This document shows positions 18,316 through 29,679 of a stretch of 64,000 nt of DNA, piece by piece. Numbering within the stretch: position 1 is the first letter of the stretch; every line of letters begins with the position of its first letter. The translations under genes were made by a program, and so were the position numbers. The notes below the pieces were generated by a model, which saw nothing but the letters and a program-made list of their open reading frames with translations, was not told where the DNA came from and made no database searches. Source of the DNA: an uncultured Bacteroidia bacterium (lineage in GTDB: Bacteria; Bacteroidota; Bacteroidia; Bacteroidales; UBA932); contig CACZDC010000002.1 of assembly GCA_902779785.1 (NCBI GenBank), forward strand, positions 1 through 64,000. Reading direction: 5' to 3'.

Positions 18316-19076
18316 AGGCTTTCACGTGTTAGTGCGACATCGTGGACGCGGAGATGGGAGGCTCCGTTGGAGACGGCTATGCGCTGGGCATTGAGCGTGG
18401 CTTCAAGAGCGTCTTCCGCTTTTACTCCAAACATACTTTTGCGTGAGAGGCCGACCAGTATTGGCCTTTCGAAGCATCTGAGTTCCCCGAGTCTTTCGAG
18501 CACTTCCCAGTTCTGCTCGCGGGTCTTTGCAAAACCAAAGCCCGGGTCCAGTATCCATTCGTGGATGCCGACTTCGGCGGCCTTACGCTCGAATTCTTCG
18601 AAATAGGCCTTGATCGAGTCCATTATGTCTCCGCCGTAGTCGGTCAGGCCCTGCATAGTCTCGGGGGTGCCTCTCATATGCATAGCGACGTAAGGGAGGC
18701 CGAGGGCGCCGGCTGTCCGGAGCATTTTTGGGTCCATAGCCCCGGCCGAGATGTCATTGACCAGGAATGGGCCGATAAGATCATAAGCCTTCCTTACGAC
18801 TTCCGACCAATATGTGTCAATGGAAATCTTTGCCTTTGGAAAGGCTGTGTGGACGGCTTTCAGCGCTGGTTCCAGGCGGCGCCATTCCTCATCAGAGCCT
18901 ATCCCCTTAGAGCCAGGCCGGGTGGAACAGGCTCCGAAATCAAGTATGTCGGCGCCCTCTGCGAGCAGCCTGGCAGCGCGTGAGAGGGCCGCCTCTGAGC
19001 TATCCGCCCGGCTTGGAGCATAAAAGGAATCGTCATTGAGATTGACGATTCCCATCAGACGGACTTTCTTTTCCAT
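18300..19076 (-). CDS. folP: Dihydropteroate synthase
   Basis: This 258-residue folate enzyme joins p-aminobenzoate to dihydropterin pyrophosphate. Family landmarks in order are MGIVNLNDDSFY (loop 1), DFGACSTRPGS (loop 2), ISIDTYW, VNDISAG, VAMHMRGTP, DPGFGFAKT and VGLSRKS. Loop 1 is unusual: the common NxTPDSF reads NLNDDSF here. It is the last gene of the rimP-nusA-infB-tmk operon, 1 nt after the preceding gene. Confidence 0.92.
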   Translation of the reverse strand: MEKKVRLMGIVNLNDDSFYAPSRADSSEAALSRAARLLAEGADILDFGACSTRPGSKGIGSDEEWRRLEPALKAVHTAFPKAKISIDTYWSEVVRKAYDLIGPFLVNDISAGAMDPKMLRTAGALGLPYVAMHMRGTPETMQGLTDYGGDIMDSIKAYFEEFERKAAEVGIHEWILDPGFGFAKTREQNWEVLERLGELRCFERPILVGLSRKSMFGVKAEDALEATLNAQRIAVSNGASHLRVHDVALTRESLYSSI

Positions 19077-19077
19077 C

Positions 19078-20265
19078 TTATACCAGAATTAGCAGAGCAG
19101 CCAGATAGAGGCAGAAACCCTGGGCGCGGATCCGGCGCTTGATAACGTGCTGGGTAGAAACGTCGATGGGGTCGGACCATATCATTGCACCCATCCCGTC
19201 GGTTTTTGGAGCGTCGCACGGGGCCCATTTCGTGACCAGCTCGCCGTTGCTGAAATAGCTTCCGCCGCCGTTCGCGCGGTTCAGCGTCAGCAGTGTCTTG
19301 TAATCGGCATAGTAGATTTCGAGGGTGGGAGGGACGGATAGTCCGTCTATGGTCTCAGGGTCCGAGGCAACCAGGACAAAGGCCGCGGCACCGGCATTCT
19401 TTGCAGTCTCGGCCTGCTGCTCAAGCCTCTTCCAGTCTGCTTTTTCGGGCTTATAGACCGAAAACAGGACTACTTTCCCAATGACCGCCTTTTCGTCCTG
19501 ATATTCCCCTGAGGCATCGGTGAAAGACAGCATCGGTTTGCTCTGGGGCAGATATCTTCCGTTTCGCTTAAGGGTGTCGGCCCGGACAAAACTCCAGTTG
19601 CTGTCCGGCAGTATCCCGGTGAAGGAGCCTTGCTGGCCGTCCTTTTCATAAATCAGGGTAGGGAAGAGTCCGTCGTCTTTCTGGTAGTCGTTGTCCAGGG
19701 AAGCGTAAAGCTCCACTCCCGGGGCAAATTCGGTGAAATCTATAAGCGGAAGATGTTTCCAGCTGTACCAGAGTGCTATGACGAGAGCCACAACGCTTAG
19801 GGCGAAGGAGACTTTCTTGCGGGTGAACGGAATGCCGAACTGGGTCATCGGCAGAAAAGCGCCGAAGGCCAGGACAAGCAACACGATGTTCTTCAGAAAC
19901 GACTGGGCGTGAGTGAGATGGATGGCCTCGCCGAAGCAGCCGCAGTCCATCGCCGGATTGGCGATCCAGAGTATAAGGGTTATCAAAGTGAAAAAGCCTA
20001 GAAGCGCCCAGGTCACAGTCGCCGCAGCTTTGCGGAAAACTCCGGTGATGAGAGCCGCGCCGACCGTACCTTCGAGAAGGGCTAGCAGCGCCCCCAGGAC
20101 TTTAGCCGCTCCGCCGATGAAGCCGAGGTGGAAGAAACTGAGGTACTCTCTTACGATAAGGCCCGTGCCGACAGGGTCCATAAGCTTCAAAAGCGAAGAG
20201 CAGAGCAGCACAATGCCTATTATGATTGCGCAGATGCGTCTGAATCTATGATGGGCGGCTTTCAT
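19078..20265 (-). CDS. DoxX/MauE-like membrane protein (BT_3928-type)
   Basis: This 395-residue protein has four N-terminal transmembrane helices in a DoxX/MauE-like arrangement with a Cys pair (DCGCFGE) at the end of helix three, a fifth helix near residue 160, then a periplasmic domain of about 200 residues and a C-terminal helix. The Cys pair and fold suggest a link to thiol-redox transfer across the membrane, but the function is not established. It is joined to tmk by an ATGA overlap and to folP by a 1-nt gap. Confidence 0.7.
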   Translation of the reverse strand: MKAAHHRFRRICAIIIGIVLLCSSLLKLMDPVGTGLIVREYLSFFHLGFIGGAAKVLGALLALLEGTVGAALITGVFRKAAATVTWALLGFFTLITLILWIANPAMDCGCFGEAIHLTHAQSFLKNIVLLVLAFGAFLPMTQFGIPFTRKKVSFALSVVALVIALWYSWKHLPLIDFTEFAPGVELYASLDNDYQKDDGLFPTLIYEKDGQQGSFTGILPDSNWSFVRADTLKRNGRYLPQSKPMLSFTDASGEYQDEKAVIGKVVLFSVYKPEKADWKRLEQQAETAKNAGAAAFVLVASDPETIDGLSVPPTLEIYYADYKTLLTLNRANGGGSYFSNGELVTKWAPCDAPKTDGMGAMIWSDPIDVSTQHVIKRRIRAQGFCLYLAALLILV

Positions 20266-20941
20266 CCGAGATATGCTTCGATTTTTTTGCGGATACGGGC
20301 AAAGATATCATCGGGAGGCAGCATAGCTCCTTCGTCGTCAGAGCAGTCTATGCGAAGGAAGTTGCTGTCCCTGCGGGTCTCTTCGAGATAAATACTCCTG
20401 ACTTTGCGCTGGAACTCGAGGTCGGCTTCGTGGATGTCCTTTTCACCTTCGAGGTAGGCGCGGTCTCCGCCCTGGCGCTGATGGGTCAGGCTCTTTTCGA
20501 CAAAGTCGATGGGGACGTCCAGATATAGATTCAGCTCCGGCCTCGGAAGGTCGAACTCGCCGTATTCGGTGTTGAATATCCATTCGCGGAGATTCCTTTG
20601 TGCCTCTTTGTCAGAGAGTTTCGCGCACTGATAGGCAATGTTGGAATAGACATAGCGGTCCAGGAGGACGGTCTTTCCTTCCCTAAGGGCTTTCTTTATC
20701 CCGGGGCCGGCTCCGTGGCGGTCCTCTGCGAATAGCAGGGCCACGAGCTGGGGATGGACCTCACCGTTGGAGCCGAATTCTCCGCGCAGGAAACGGCTGA
20801 TAAGCTCACCATAGACAGGAGCCTCGTAGCGGGGGAAGTGGATATACTCCACGCCGCCGCAGCGCTCGGTCAGATATTCCCTGAGCTTTCGGACCTGGGT
20901 GGATTTTCCCGCCCCGTCGAGCCCTTCCAGTACAATCAGCA

Positions 20942-20942
<1 letters not shown>
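20262..20942 (-). CDS. tmk: Thymidylate kinase
   Basis: This 226-residue enzyme phosphorylates dTMP to dTDP. It starts with the P-loop LEGLDGAGKST, followed by FPRYE, the LLDRYVYSNIAYQ (DR[YF]) segment and the lid region. I chose 20942 because it overlaps the infB stop as TGATG and puts the P-loop near the N-terminus; the frame extends 30 codons upstream but that overlaps infB. It is somewhat longer than the common ~210 residues because of a C-terminal extension. Confidence 0.9.
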
Positions 20943-23743
<2,801 letters not shown>

Positions 23744-23764
23744 ATATAACCCCTTTATTGTTTA

Positions 23765-25030
23765 TTATTCAAATTCAGCGCGCAGGATGCCGAGGACCTC
23801 TTCCACGGTCTCGTCTTCCAGGTCTGCACGGTTGGCGATATCCTCTGCACTGAGTGCGAGGACGCTCTTGGCCGTGTCGCAACCGATATCCTGCAGTCTC
23901 TTGATGACCCATTCGTCGATGACGTCCGAGAATTCGCTCAGGAGCACATCCTCCTCGTCGTTTTCGTTCTGAGGCAGGTCTCTCCAGACTTCGATTTCGC
24001 GTCCGACCAGCATTCCGGCGAGTTTGATGTTCACGCCGCCCTTGCCGATGCCTTTCTTGACCTCTTCGGCCTGCATAAATACCTTGATCTTGTCTTCCGG
24101 ACCCTCGCCGAGGTCGATGCGGGAGATATGGGCGGGATTCAGGGCGCGCTGGATCATAAGCTGGGTGTTCGTGGTCCAGGGGATGACGTCGATATTCTCA
24201 TTGCGGAGCTCACGGACGATGCCCATAATGCGGGAACCCTTGACGCCGATGCAGGCTCCGATCGGGTCGATGCGGTCGTCATAGGACTCGACGGCGACTT
24301 TGGCCCTCTCGCCGGGGATGCGCACGACCTTCTTCACGGTGATAAGGCCGTCGTAAATCTCGGGAACTTCCATCTCGAAGAGCTTCTCGAGGAAGGAATC
24401 CGTGGTGCGGGACAGCACAATGTAAGGAGTGGTGTTGTTCTTCATCTCCACGCTCTTGATGATGGCGCGGACAGAGTCACCTTTCTTGAAGTGCTCGCCG
24501 GGAATCTGCTCGGCCTTGGGCATACGGAGTTCGTTGCCGTCCTCGTCGAGGATGAGAACTTCGTTCTTCCAGGTCTGGTAGACCTCGCCGGTGAAAATTT
24601 CGCCGACTCTCTCAGAATACTTCTTATAGACGTTGGCCTTTTCGATGTCCATTATACGGCCCTGGAGGTTCTGCCTGATGTTCAGGATGCCGCGGCGGCC
24701 GAAGGAGGAGAGGGAGAGCTTGCGGGTGTAGGTGTCGCCGATTTCATAGTCGTCGTCCCCGGTCTCGGCTGCGATTTCCTCTACGGTAATCTCTGTGGCG
24801 GGATTCTGGACTTCTTCAACGACGTCGAAGTTCTGGTAGATTTCGCAGTCTCCCTTGTCCACGTTGATGATTACGTCGAAGTTGTCGGAGCTGCCGTAGG
24901 TCTTCGCAAGCTGTGTGAGGAACACATCTTTGAGTACACCCAGCATAACCGGGCGGTCAATGCTCTTCTCTTCCTTGAAATCCTTGAATGCATCGATCAA
25001 GGTGATTTCTTTCTCTTTTTCTTTTGCCAT
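23765..25030 (-). CDS. nusA: Transcription termination/antitermination factor NusA
   Basis: This 421-residue protein has an N-terminal RNA-polymerase-binding domain, an S1 domain (GEIFTGEVYQTWKNEVLI), two KH domains (DPIGACIGVKGSRI; GKGGVNIKLAGMLVG) and a C-terminal helical stretch. It modulates pausing and termination. It lies 21 nt upstream of infB and 12 nt downstream of rimP. Confidence 0.95.
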   Translation of the reverse strand: MAKEKEKEITLIDAFKDFKEEKSIDRPVMLGVLKDVFLTQLAKTYGSSDNFDVIINVDKGDCEIYQNFDVVEEVQNPATEITVEEIAAETGDDDYEIGDTYTRKLSLSSFGRRGILNIRQNLQGRIMDIEKANVYKKYSERVGEIFTGEVYQTWKNEVLILDEDGNELRMPKAEQIPGEHFKKGDSVRAIIKSVEMKNNTTPYIVLSRTTDSFLEKLFEMEVPEIYDGLITVKKVVRIPGERAKVAVESYDDRIDPIGACIGVKGSRIMGIVRELRNENIDVIPWTTNTQLMIQRALNPAHISRIDLGEGPEDKIKVFMQAEEVKKGIGKGGVNIKLAGMLVGREIEVWRDLPQNENDEEDVLLSEFSDVIDEWVIKRLQDIGCDTAKSVLALSAEDIANRADLEDETVEEVLGILRAEFE

Positions 25031-25042
25031 TTTTATTTATTG

Positions 25043-25510
25043 TTATTTGAATTCGATATAGGGCGTGACGCTGTTGATCTCCTGGAGGGGGAAGCGTTCG
25101 CAGTGCTCCACTTTCTCCTTTTTCTTCTTGCCTTCCACGGCCTCGAGGGCGCTGTATTCAAGGGTGACGGACTGCTCGTCGGCGTCTGAGAGGGTGGCAA
25201 TGAGCCTCTTCCCACCTTTGAACTTTACGTCCACCTTGGTCCCGAGGGCCTTGCGGTACTGTTTCAGTACCTTGAACGGGCGGTCCAGACCGGCGGAGGA
25301 AACGGTGAGGGAGTAGTCTTCTACGTCCTGGTCGAAGTTTTCGTGGACCAGACGGTCGATTGCGGCGCAGTCGTCCCAGTCGACGATGCCTTCTTCCTTC
25401 TCGATGACGATTTCGATGTCATTCTCCGCGCTCAGCGTGACTTCCACGAGGAAGCAGCCTCTTTGGGCCGCGCCTTCTTCAGCGATTCTTTTAACTTGCT
25501 CCTTGTCCAT
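25043..25510 (-). CDS. rimP: Ribosome maturation factor RimP
   Basis: This 155-residue protein assists 30S subunit maturation. The family core VSSAGLDRPFK is present near residue 75, and the C-terminal Sm-like beta domain follows. It is the first gene of the operon and is transcribed from a consensus promoter 52 nt upstream of the start. Confidence 0.92.
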   Translation of the reverse strand: MDKEQVKRIAEEGAAQRGCFLVEVTLSAENDIEIVIEKEEGIVDWDDCAAIDRLVHENFDQDVEDYSLTVSSAGLDRPFKVLKQYRKALGTKVDVKFKGGKRLIATLSDADEQSVTLEYSALEAVEGKKKKEKVEHCERFPLQEINSVTPYIEFK

Positions 25511-25562
25511 ATCCTAAATAAAAAAGATAGGGGACCGGCGTCCTCTATCTCGTTCACGGGTG

Positions 25563-25594
25563 CAAAGGTAGTAAAAAAATATTTTTTCACCAAA
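25563..25594 (-). promoter_or_regulatory. Consensus promoter of rimP-nusA-infB operon
   Basis: On the minus strand TTTG (25591-25594), exactly 20 nt, then TACCTTTG (25563-25570): a full match to the Bacteroidota sigma consensus. It precedes rimP by a 52-nt leader. Confidence 0.8.
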
Positions 25595-25602
25595 AAAGTG
25601 AG

Positions 25603-25610
25603 TATCTTTG
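25603..25610 (+). promoter_or_regulatory. -7 box for gpmI
   Basis: TATCTTTG matches TAnnTTTG, 21 nt before the gpmI ATG. The upstream TTTG box is not clear (a T-run at 25582-25587 is too close). It overlaps the divergent rimP promoter region. Confidence 0.5.
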
Positions 25611-25631
25611 CACGATTTATTGTATGTAATT

Positions 25632-27155
25632 ATGGACAGAAAAGTTCTTCTTATGATTCTGGACGGCTGGGGTGAGGGCCGCCACGATTATTCCAACGCT
25701 ATATGGACCCAGGGGACACCTAATATCGACGCGCTCCGCGCCAAGTATCCCTGTGCCCACCTTCAGGCCTGCGGCGAATATGTGGGCCTTCCGGACGGCC
25801 AGATGGGCAATTCCGAGGTCGGCCATATGAATCTCGGCGCCGGCAGGGTGGTCTATCAGGACCTTGTGAAGATCAATATCGCCTGCCGCGAGCACCGGCT
25901 CCTCGAAAACAAGGAGATCCGTGCGGCCTTCGACTATGTCAAGTCTTCCGGCAAAAAGCTGCATTTGATGGGCCTTACTTCCCACGGTGGTGTCCATTCT
26001 TCCCTTGACCACGTCTATGAATTCCTTCGCGTAGCGGCCTCCGAGGGTCTTTCCAAGGTCTATGTCCACGCTTTTATGGACGGTCGTGACACCGACCCCC
26101 GCAGCGGACTGGGCTTCGTGAGCGAGCTGGAGGCCAGGATGGCGGAGACTACCGGCAAGGTCGCGACGGTCTGCGGCCGTTTCTACGCTATGGACCGCGA
26201 CAAGAGATGGAACCGCGTCAAAGAGGCCTACGATCTGCTGGTCGAAGGCAAGGGTGCCGCGTTCAAATCGGCCACCGAGGGCATCCAGGCATCCTATGAC
26301 GCCGAGGTTACCGACGAATTCATCAAACCGATAGTCGTCACCGACTCCGAGGGCAAGCCTCTTGCAAAGATTGAGGAAGGCGACGCCATCATCTTCTACA
26401 ACTTCCGCAACGACCGCGCCCGCGAGTTGACCACCGTTCTCACGCAGAAGGATATGCCGGAGGAAGGGATGCACACGATTCCGCTCTACTATTGCTGCCT
26501 GACTCCTTACGACGCCTCCTTCACCGGTGTCCATATCCTCTTCGACAAGGAACTGGTCCAGGACACGCTCGGCGAGACTGTTTCCAAAGCCGGCAAACGC
26601 CAGCTGCGCATCGCCGAGACTGAGAAATATGCCCACGTCACCTTCTTCTTCAACGGTGGCCGTGAGACTGTTTTCGAGAACGAGGACCGTATCCTGGTCA
26701 ATTCCCCGAAGGTTCCGACCTACGATTTGCTGCCGCAGATGAGCGCTCCCGAGGTGGCGGAAAAGCTGATCGACGCCATCCGCAGCGAGAAGGAAGATAT
26801 GATTATCCTGAACTTCGCCAACGGCGATATGGTCGGCCATACCGGGGTCTATACCGCTGTTACACAGACTGTTGCCTGCATCGACAAGCTAGTCGGACGC
26901 GTGGTTGAAGAGGCTGTTGCCCACGACTATGTGGTGCTTCTGACCGCCGACCACGGCAACGCCGACTTCGAGGTCAATGCCGACGGATCTCCGAATACCG
27001 CCCATTCGCTGAACACGGTGCAGTTCGTTGTCATCAACGCCGGGGACGAGGTGAAGAGCGTCAATGACGGCGCCCTCTGCAACGTCGCCCCGACCATCCT
27101 CAAGCTGATGGGTATTCCTCAGCCCGCCGCAATGACCGCCGAGCCGCTGATATAG
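25632..27155 (+). CDS. gpmI: 2,3-bisphosphoglycerate-independent phosphoglycerate mutase
   Basis: This 507-residue cytoplasmic glycolytic enzyme interconverts 3- and 2-phosphoglycerate. Visible landmarks are [10 protein letters not shown] at the N-terminus, the phospho-acceptor serine in [34 protein letters not shown], and the metal-binding [12 protein letters not shown] and TADHGNAD. I chose the ATG at 25632, which begins the conserved [12 protein letters not shown]; eight upstream codons lie in the promoter leader. Confidence 0.95.
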   Translation: MDRKVLLMILDGWGEGRHDYSNAIWTQGTPNIDALRAKYPCAHLQACGEYVGLPDGQMGNSEVGHMNLGAGRVVYQDLVKINIACREHRLLENKEIRAAFDYVKSSGKKLHLMGLTSHGGVHSSLDHVYEFLRVAASEGLSKVYVHAFMDGRDTDPRSGLGFVSELEARMAETTGKVATVCGRFYAMDRDKRWNRVKEAYDLLVEGKGAAFKSATEGIQASYDAEVTDEFIKPIVVTDSEGKPLAKIEEGDAIIFYNFRNDRARELTTVLTQKDMPEEGMHTIPLYYCCLTPYDASFTGVHILFDKELVQDTLGETVSKAGKRQLRIAETEKYAHVTFFFNGGRETVFENEDRILVNSPKVPTYDLLPQMSAPEVAEKLIDAIRSEKEDMIILNFANGDMVGHTGVYTAVTQTVACIDKLVGRVVEEAVAHDYVVLLTADHGNADFEVNADGSPNTAHSLNTVQFVVINAGDEVKSVNDGALCNVAPTILKLMGIPQPAAMTAEPLI

Positions 27156-27376
27156 GCATCTCACTCCCGCTTCTATCCGTCAGGTCGCCGTCCGGCACAC
27201 TTCCTTCAGCGTCCAAGCGTCCGTAGAGGTCCATTCTGTGGACCGATACGGACGGCAGTCGTGCACGTTGTCATCTCCGTTTCTCCTTTGCGGCACTGCC
27301 AGCTGTTTCGCTTATCTCCGTGCCGCCAGATGCTGTTTCCCCGGCACGGATTGCCGCCTCGAGTTTTTAAAATTTT
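27156..27376 (+). other. Structured intergenic region with competing inverted repeats
   Basis: No gene is seen in this non-coding stretch. It has a near-perfect 35-nt hairpin (27219-27253: GTCCGTA-GA-GGTCC, 7-nt loop, then the complementary arm) and a second cluster in which the segment at 27319-27326 can pair either with 27290-27296 (GCGGCAC) or with 27342-27348 (CGGCACG). A third small stem (27342-27346 with 27352-27356) is followed by a T run at 27363. It lies after gpmI and before the promoter of the uracil permease gene. It could be a structured 3' UTR, a terminator complex or a small RNA; no known family is recognised. Confidence 0.45.
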
Positions 27377-27409
27377 TTAGTGGATATTGAAAAATATTCC
27401 CTATCTTTG
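27377..27409 (+). promoter_or_regulatory. Promoter of uracil permease gene
   Basis: TATCTTTG at 27402-27409 with a weak TTAG (27377-27380) 21 nt upstream. It is 49 nt before the chosen ATG at 27459. Confidence 0.5.
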
Positions 27410-27458
27410 TATGGTCGTCAAGACTGTGGGGTTGAAATCCTTTTTAACAACAGATATA

Positions 27459-28811
27459 ATGACGAATCTTAACAAAGCCATCTATGACGCCCGCGAGCTA
27501 GGCCGCGGCAAGATGCTTACCCTCGGTCTCCAGCACATGTTCGCCATGTTCGGAGCCACGGTCCTGGTCCCGGTCATCACCGGACTCTCGATGAGTGCCA
27601 CCCTTCTTTTCGCAGGCCTCGGCACTTTGATCTTCCACTTCTGCACCAAGATGAAGGTTCCGGCTTTCCTGGGCTCGTCCTTCGCTTTCCTCGGTGGCTA
27701 CGCAGCCGTAGTCTCAATGGGGGAAGCCCAAGGCCTCAGCGCCGCCCAGTCACTGCCTTATGCCTGCATCGGAGTTTTCTCGGCAGGCATTATTTATTTC
27801 ATCCTGGCGGGGCTCTTCGCTGCTTTCGGTGCAAAGAAGGTGATGAGGTTCTTCCCTCCGATCGTGACAGGTCCTATCATCATAGCCATCGGCTTGACCC
27901 TTTCCGGTTCTGCCATCGGAAACTGCAACCAGAACTGGTGGATCGCGCTTCTCGCCATTATTATAATAGTGGTATGCAACATCTGGGGAAAGGGGATGAT
28001 CAAGATCATTCCCATCCTTCTCGGTGTGCTCGGCTCCTACATCGTCGCCGCCTGCTTCGGCCTCTGTGACTTCTCTGCCGTAAAGGAAGCCGCCTGGATC
28101 GGAGTGCCCTTCAAATGGGAAAACACCGCGATGAGTGTGTTCAAGGACCCCAACTGGGGGCTTATCGCCTCGGCGATCATTGCCATAGTCCCGATTTCTC
28201 TCGCGACTATGATGGAGCATATCGGCGATATGTGTGCAATTTCCTCGACTACCGGAATCAACTATCTCGAGGACCCTGGCCTGCACCGCACCCTGATCGG
28301 TGACGGTCTCGCAACGGCTCTGGCTTCGCTTTTCGGCGCCCCTGCAAATACGACATACGGTGAGAATACCGGCGTCCTGAACCTTACCAAGGTCTATGAT
28401 CCCAAGGTTATCCGCATAGCTGCCGTGTTCGCAATCATACTGAGTTTCTGCCCTAAGTTCAGCGCTCTTATCAGCTGTATGCCCGCTGCAACCATCGGCG
28501 GTGTCTCCCTGGTGCTTTACGGTATGATTTCCGCCGTGGGTGTGCGCAATATCGTTGAGAATCAGGTGGATTTCACCAAGAGCCGCAACGTGATCATCGC
28601 CGCCCTCATCCTGGTTCTGGCCATCGGAATCAAGTATGGCGCCAACGATGCGATTTCGCTCGGCTTCACCTCGCTCAGCGGCCTTGCGGTCGCGGCTCTG
28701 GTGGGCGTGATACTGAACGCCATCCTGCCCGGCAAGGACTATGAATTCGGGGCCAATCCCGACGGGGACAAGGCTGTCGACTTTGAAATCAACCCTTCGC
28801 TCAGAAAGTAG
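27459..28811 (+). CDS. uraA: Uracil permease-like NCS2 transporter
   Basis: This 450-residue inner-membrane protein has about 12-14 hydrophobic segments. It follows the uracil-xanthine permease pattern: LGLQHMFAMFGATVLVP near the N-terminus and the NTTYGENTGVL segment near residue 300. It likely imports uracil by proton symport. I chose the ATG at 27459 because the 24 upstream codons span the promoter. It is followed by a hairpin and then a DUF5020 outer-membrane protein and another NCS2 permease, forming a nucleobase-uptake set. Confidence 0.85.
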   Translation: MTNLNKAIYDARELGRGKMLTLGLQHMFAMFGATVLVPVITGLSMSATLLFAGLGTLIFHFCTKMKVPAFLGSSFAFLGGYAAVVSMGEAQGLSAAQSLPYACIGVFSAGIIYFILAGLFAAFGAKKVMRFFPPIVTGPIIIAIGLTLSGSAIGNCNQNWWIALLAIIIIVVCNIWGKGMIKIIPILLGVLGSYIVAACFGLCDFSAVKEAAWIGVPFKWENTAMSVFKDPNWGLIASAIIAIVPISLATMMEHIGDMCAISSTTGINYLEDPGLHRTLIGDGLATALASLFGAPANTTYGENTGVLNLTKVYDPKVIRIAAVFAIILSFCPKFSALISCMPAATIGGVSLVLYGMISAVGVRNIVENQVDFTKSRNVIIAALILVLAIGIKYGANDAISLGFTSLSGLAVAALVGVILNAILPGKDYEFGANPDGDKAVDFEINPSLRK

Positions 28812-28817
28812 CACAAG

Positions 28818-28847
28818 CACCCGGCCGAGTGGCCGGGTGTAATTTTT
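28818..28847 (+). terminator. Terminator after uracil permease gene
   Basis: A 9-bp stem CACCCGGCC / GGCCGGGTG with a 4-nt loop, followed by TAATTTTT. It could end the transcript or partly attenuate expression of the genes downstream. Confidence 0.75.
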
Positions 28848-28872
28848 ATAACCTTTTCATAAACTACGTTTT

Positions 28873-29664
28873 ATGTTTAAAAAAATCATCTTCGCCGTTG
28901 CTTTTGCAACGCTTGCGCTTGGCCAGGCCGCCAAGGCACAGACCAATCTCCAGGTGTTCTACGATTTCGGTAAGGATCGTCAGCACGTTACTACCACCCT
29001 TGAAGGTTTCTACAATGACAATTGGGGGAACACCTTCTTCTTCGTGGATTACGATTACAATGCGAAGAATGCTGACGGGAAGGATTATTCTCCCTCCGGC
29101 ACTTACTTTGAAATTGCGCGTTGCCTGAACTTTTGGCATGATGTCCCTGTGCTGAACGGCTTCAGTCTGCATGTGGAATACAATGGCGGTCTGCTTATGA
29201 ACAACCCTCAGCTGGCGGATGGCTCTTTTGTAGGTTATGGAATCAATCATGCTTTTCTGGCGGGCCTGGACTATTTTGTCCACTCTCAAGACTTCAGTAA
29301 CACCTTCAACTTCAAGGTACTATATAAACACATCCTTCGGGGAGTCAGCGAGGTGCCTCTGCAGTTTACCTTTGTTTGGGGAATGCAGGATCTCTTTGGA
29401 CTGAAAGGACTGAGATTCAGTGGATTTGCCGATTTCTGGTGGGAGAATCACTCCGTAATCACCGGGTTTGATGAGTTGGGCTTTCCTCAGTGGGCCGACA
29501 GCAAGATTGTGTTCATTTCAGAGCCTCAGCTTTGGTACAATGTTGGCCAGTGGATTGGTGTTCCCAACCTCAATTTGGGCGGAGAAGTGGAACTGAGCTA
29601 TGATTTTGCAACTACAGCCGGGTTTAAGGTACGTCCCTGCGCCGGTCTCAAATGGGTCTTCTAG
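28873..29664 (+). CDS. DUF5020-family outer-membrane protein (Tsx-like)
   Basis: This 263-residue protein has a cleavable signal peptide (cut after AKA, before QT). The mature part has alternating aromatic beta strands, many Trp/Tyr residues and a C-terminal ending LKWVF, as in outer-membrane beta barrels. The pattern fits DUF5020, thought to be related to Tsx nucleoside channels. Position between two nucleobase permeases supports a role in nucleoside or base passage through the outer membrane. Function inferred from context. Confidence 0.72.
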   Translation: MFKKIIFAVAFATLALGQAAKAQTNLQVFYDFGKDRQHVTTTLEGFYNDNWGNTFFFVDYDYNAKNADGKDYSPSGTYFEIARCLNFWHDVPVLNGFSLHVEYNGGLLMNNPQLADGSFVGYGINHAFLAGLDYFVHSQDFSNTFNFKVLYKHILRGVSEVPLQFTFVWGMQDLFGLKGLRFSGFADFWWENHSVITGFDELGFPQWADSKIVFISEPQLWYNVGQWIGVPNLNLGGEVELSYDFATTAGFKVRPCAGLKWVF

Positions 29665-29665
29665 T

Positions 29666-29672
29666 AGGAGGA
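29666..29672 (+). promoter_or_regulatory. Strong Shine-Dalgarno for NCS2 permease gene
   Basis: AGGAGGA, 7 nt before the ATG at 29680. This is worth noting because strong Shine-Dalgarno sequences are uncommon in Bacteroidota and I see no equally good one elsewhere in the window. Confidence 0.7.
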
Positions 29673-29679
29673 TAGAACT

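Noticed and set aside
25617..26840. 407-codon open frame opposite gpmI
   Set aside because: gpmI is complete with catalytic motifs; the antisense frame has none.
27156..27376. Known riboswitch controlling the uracil permease
   Set aside because: The structured part lies upstream of the permease promoter, and no conserved riboswitch core was recognised.
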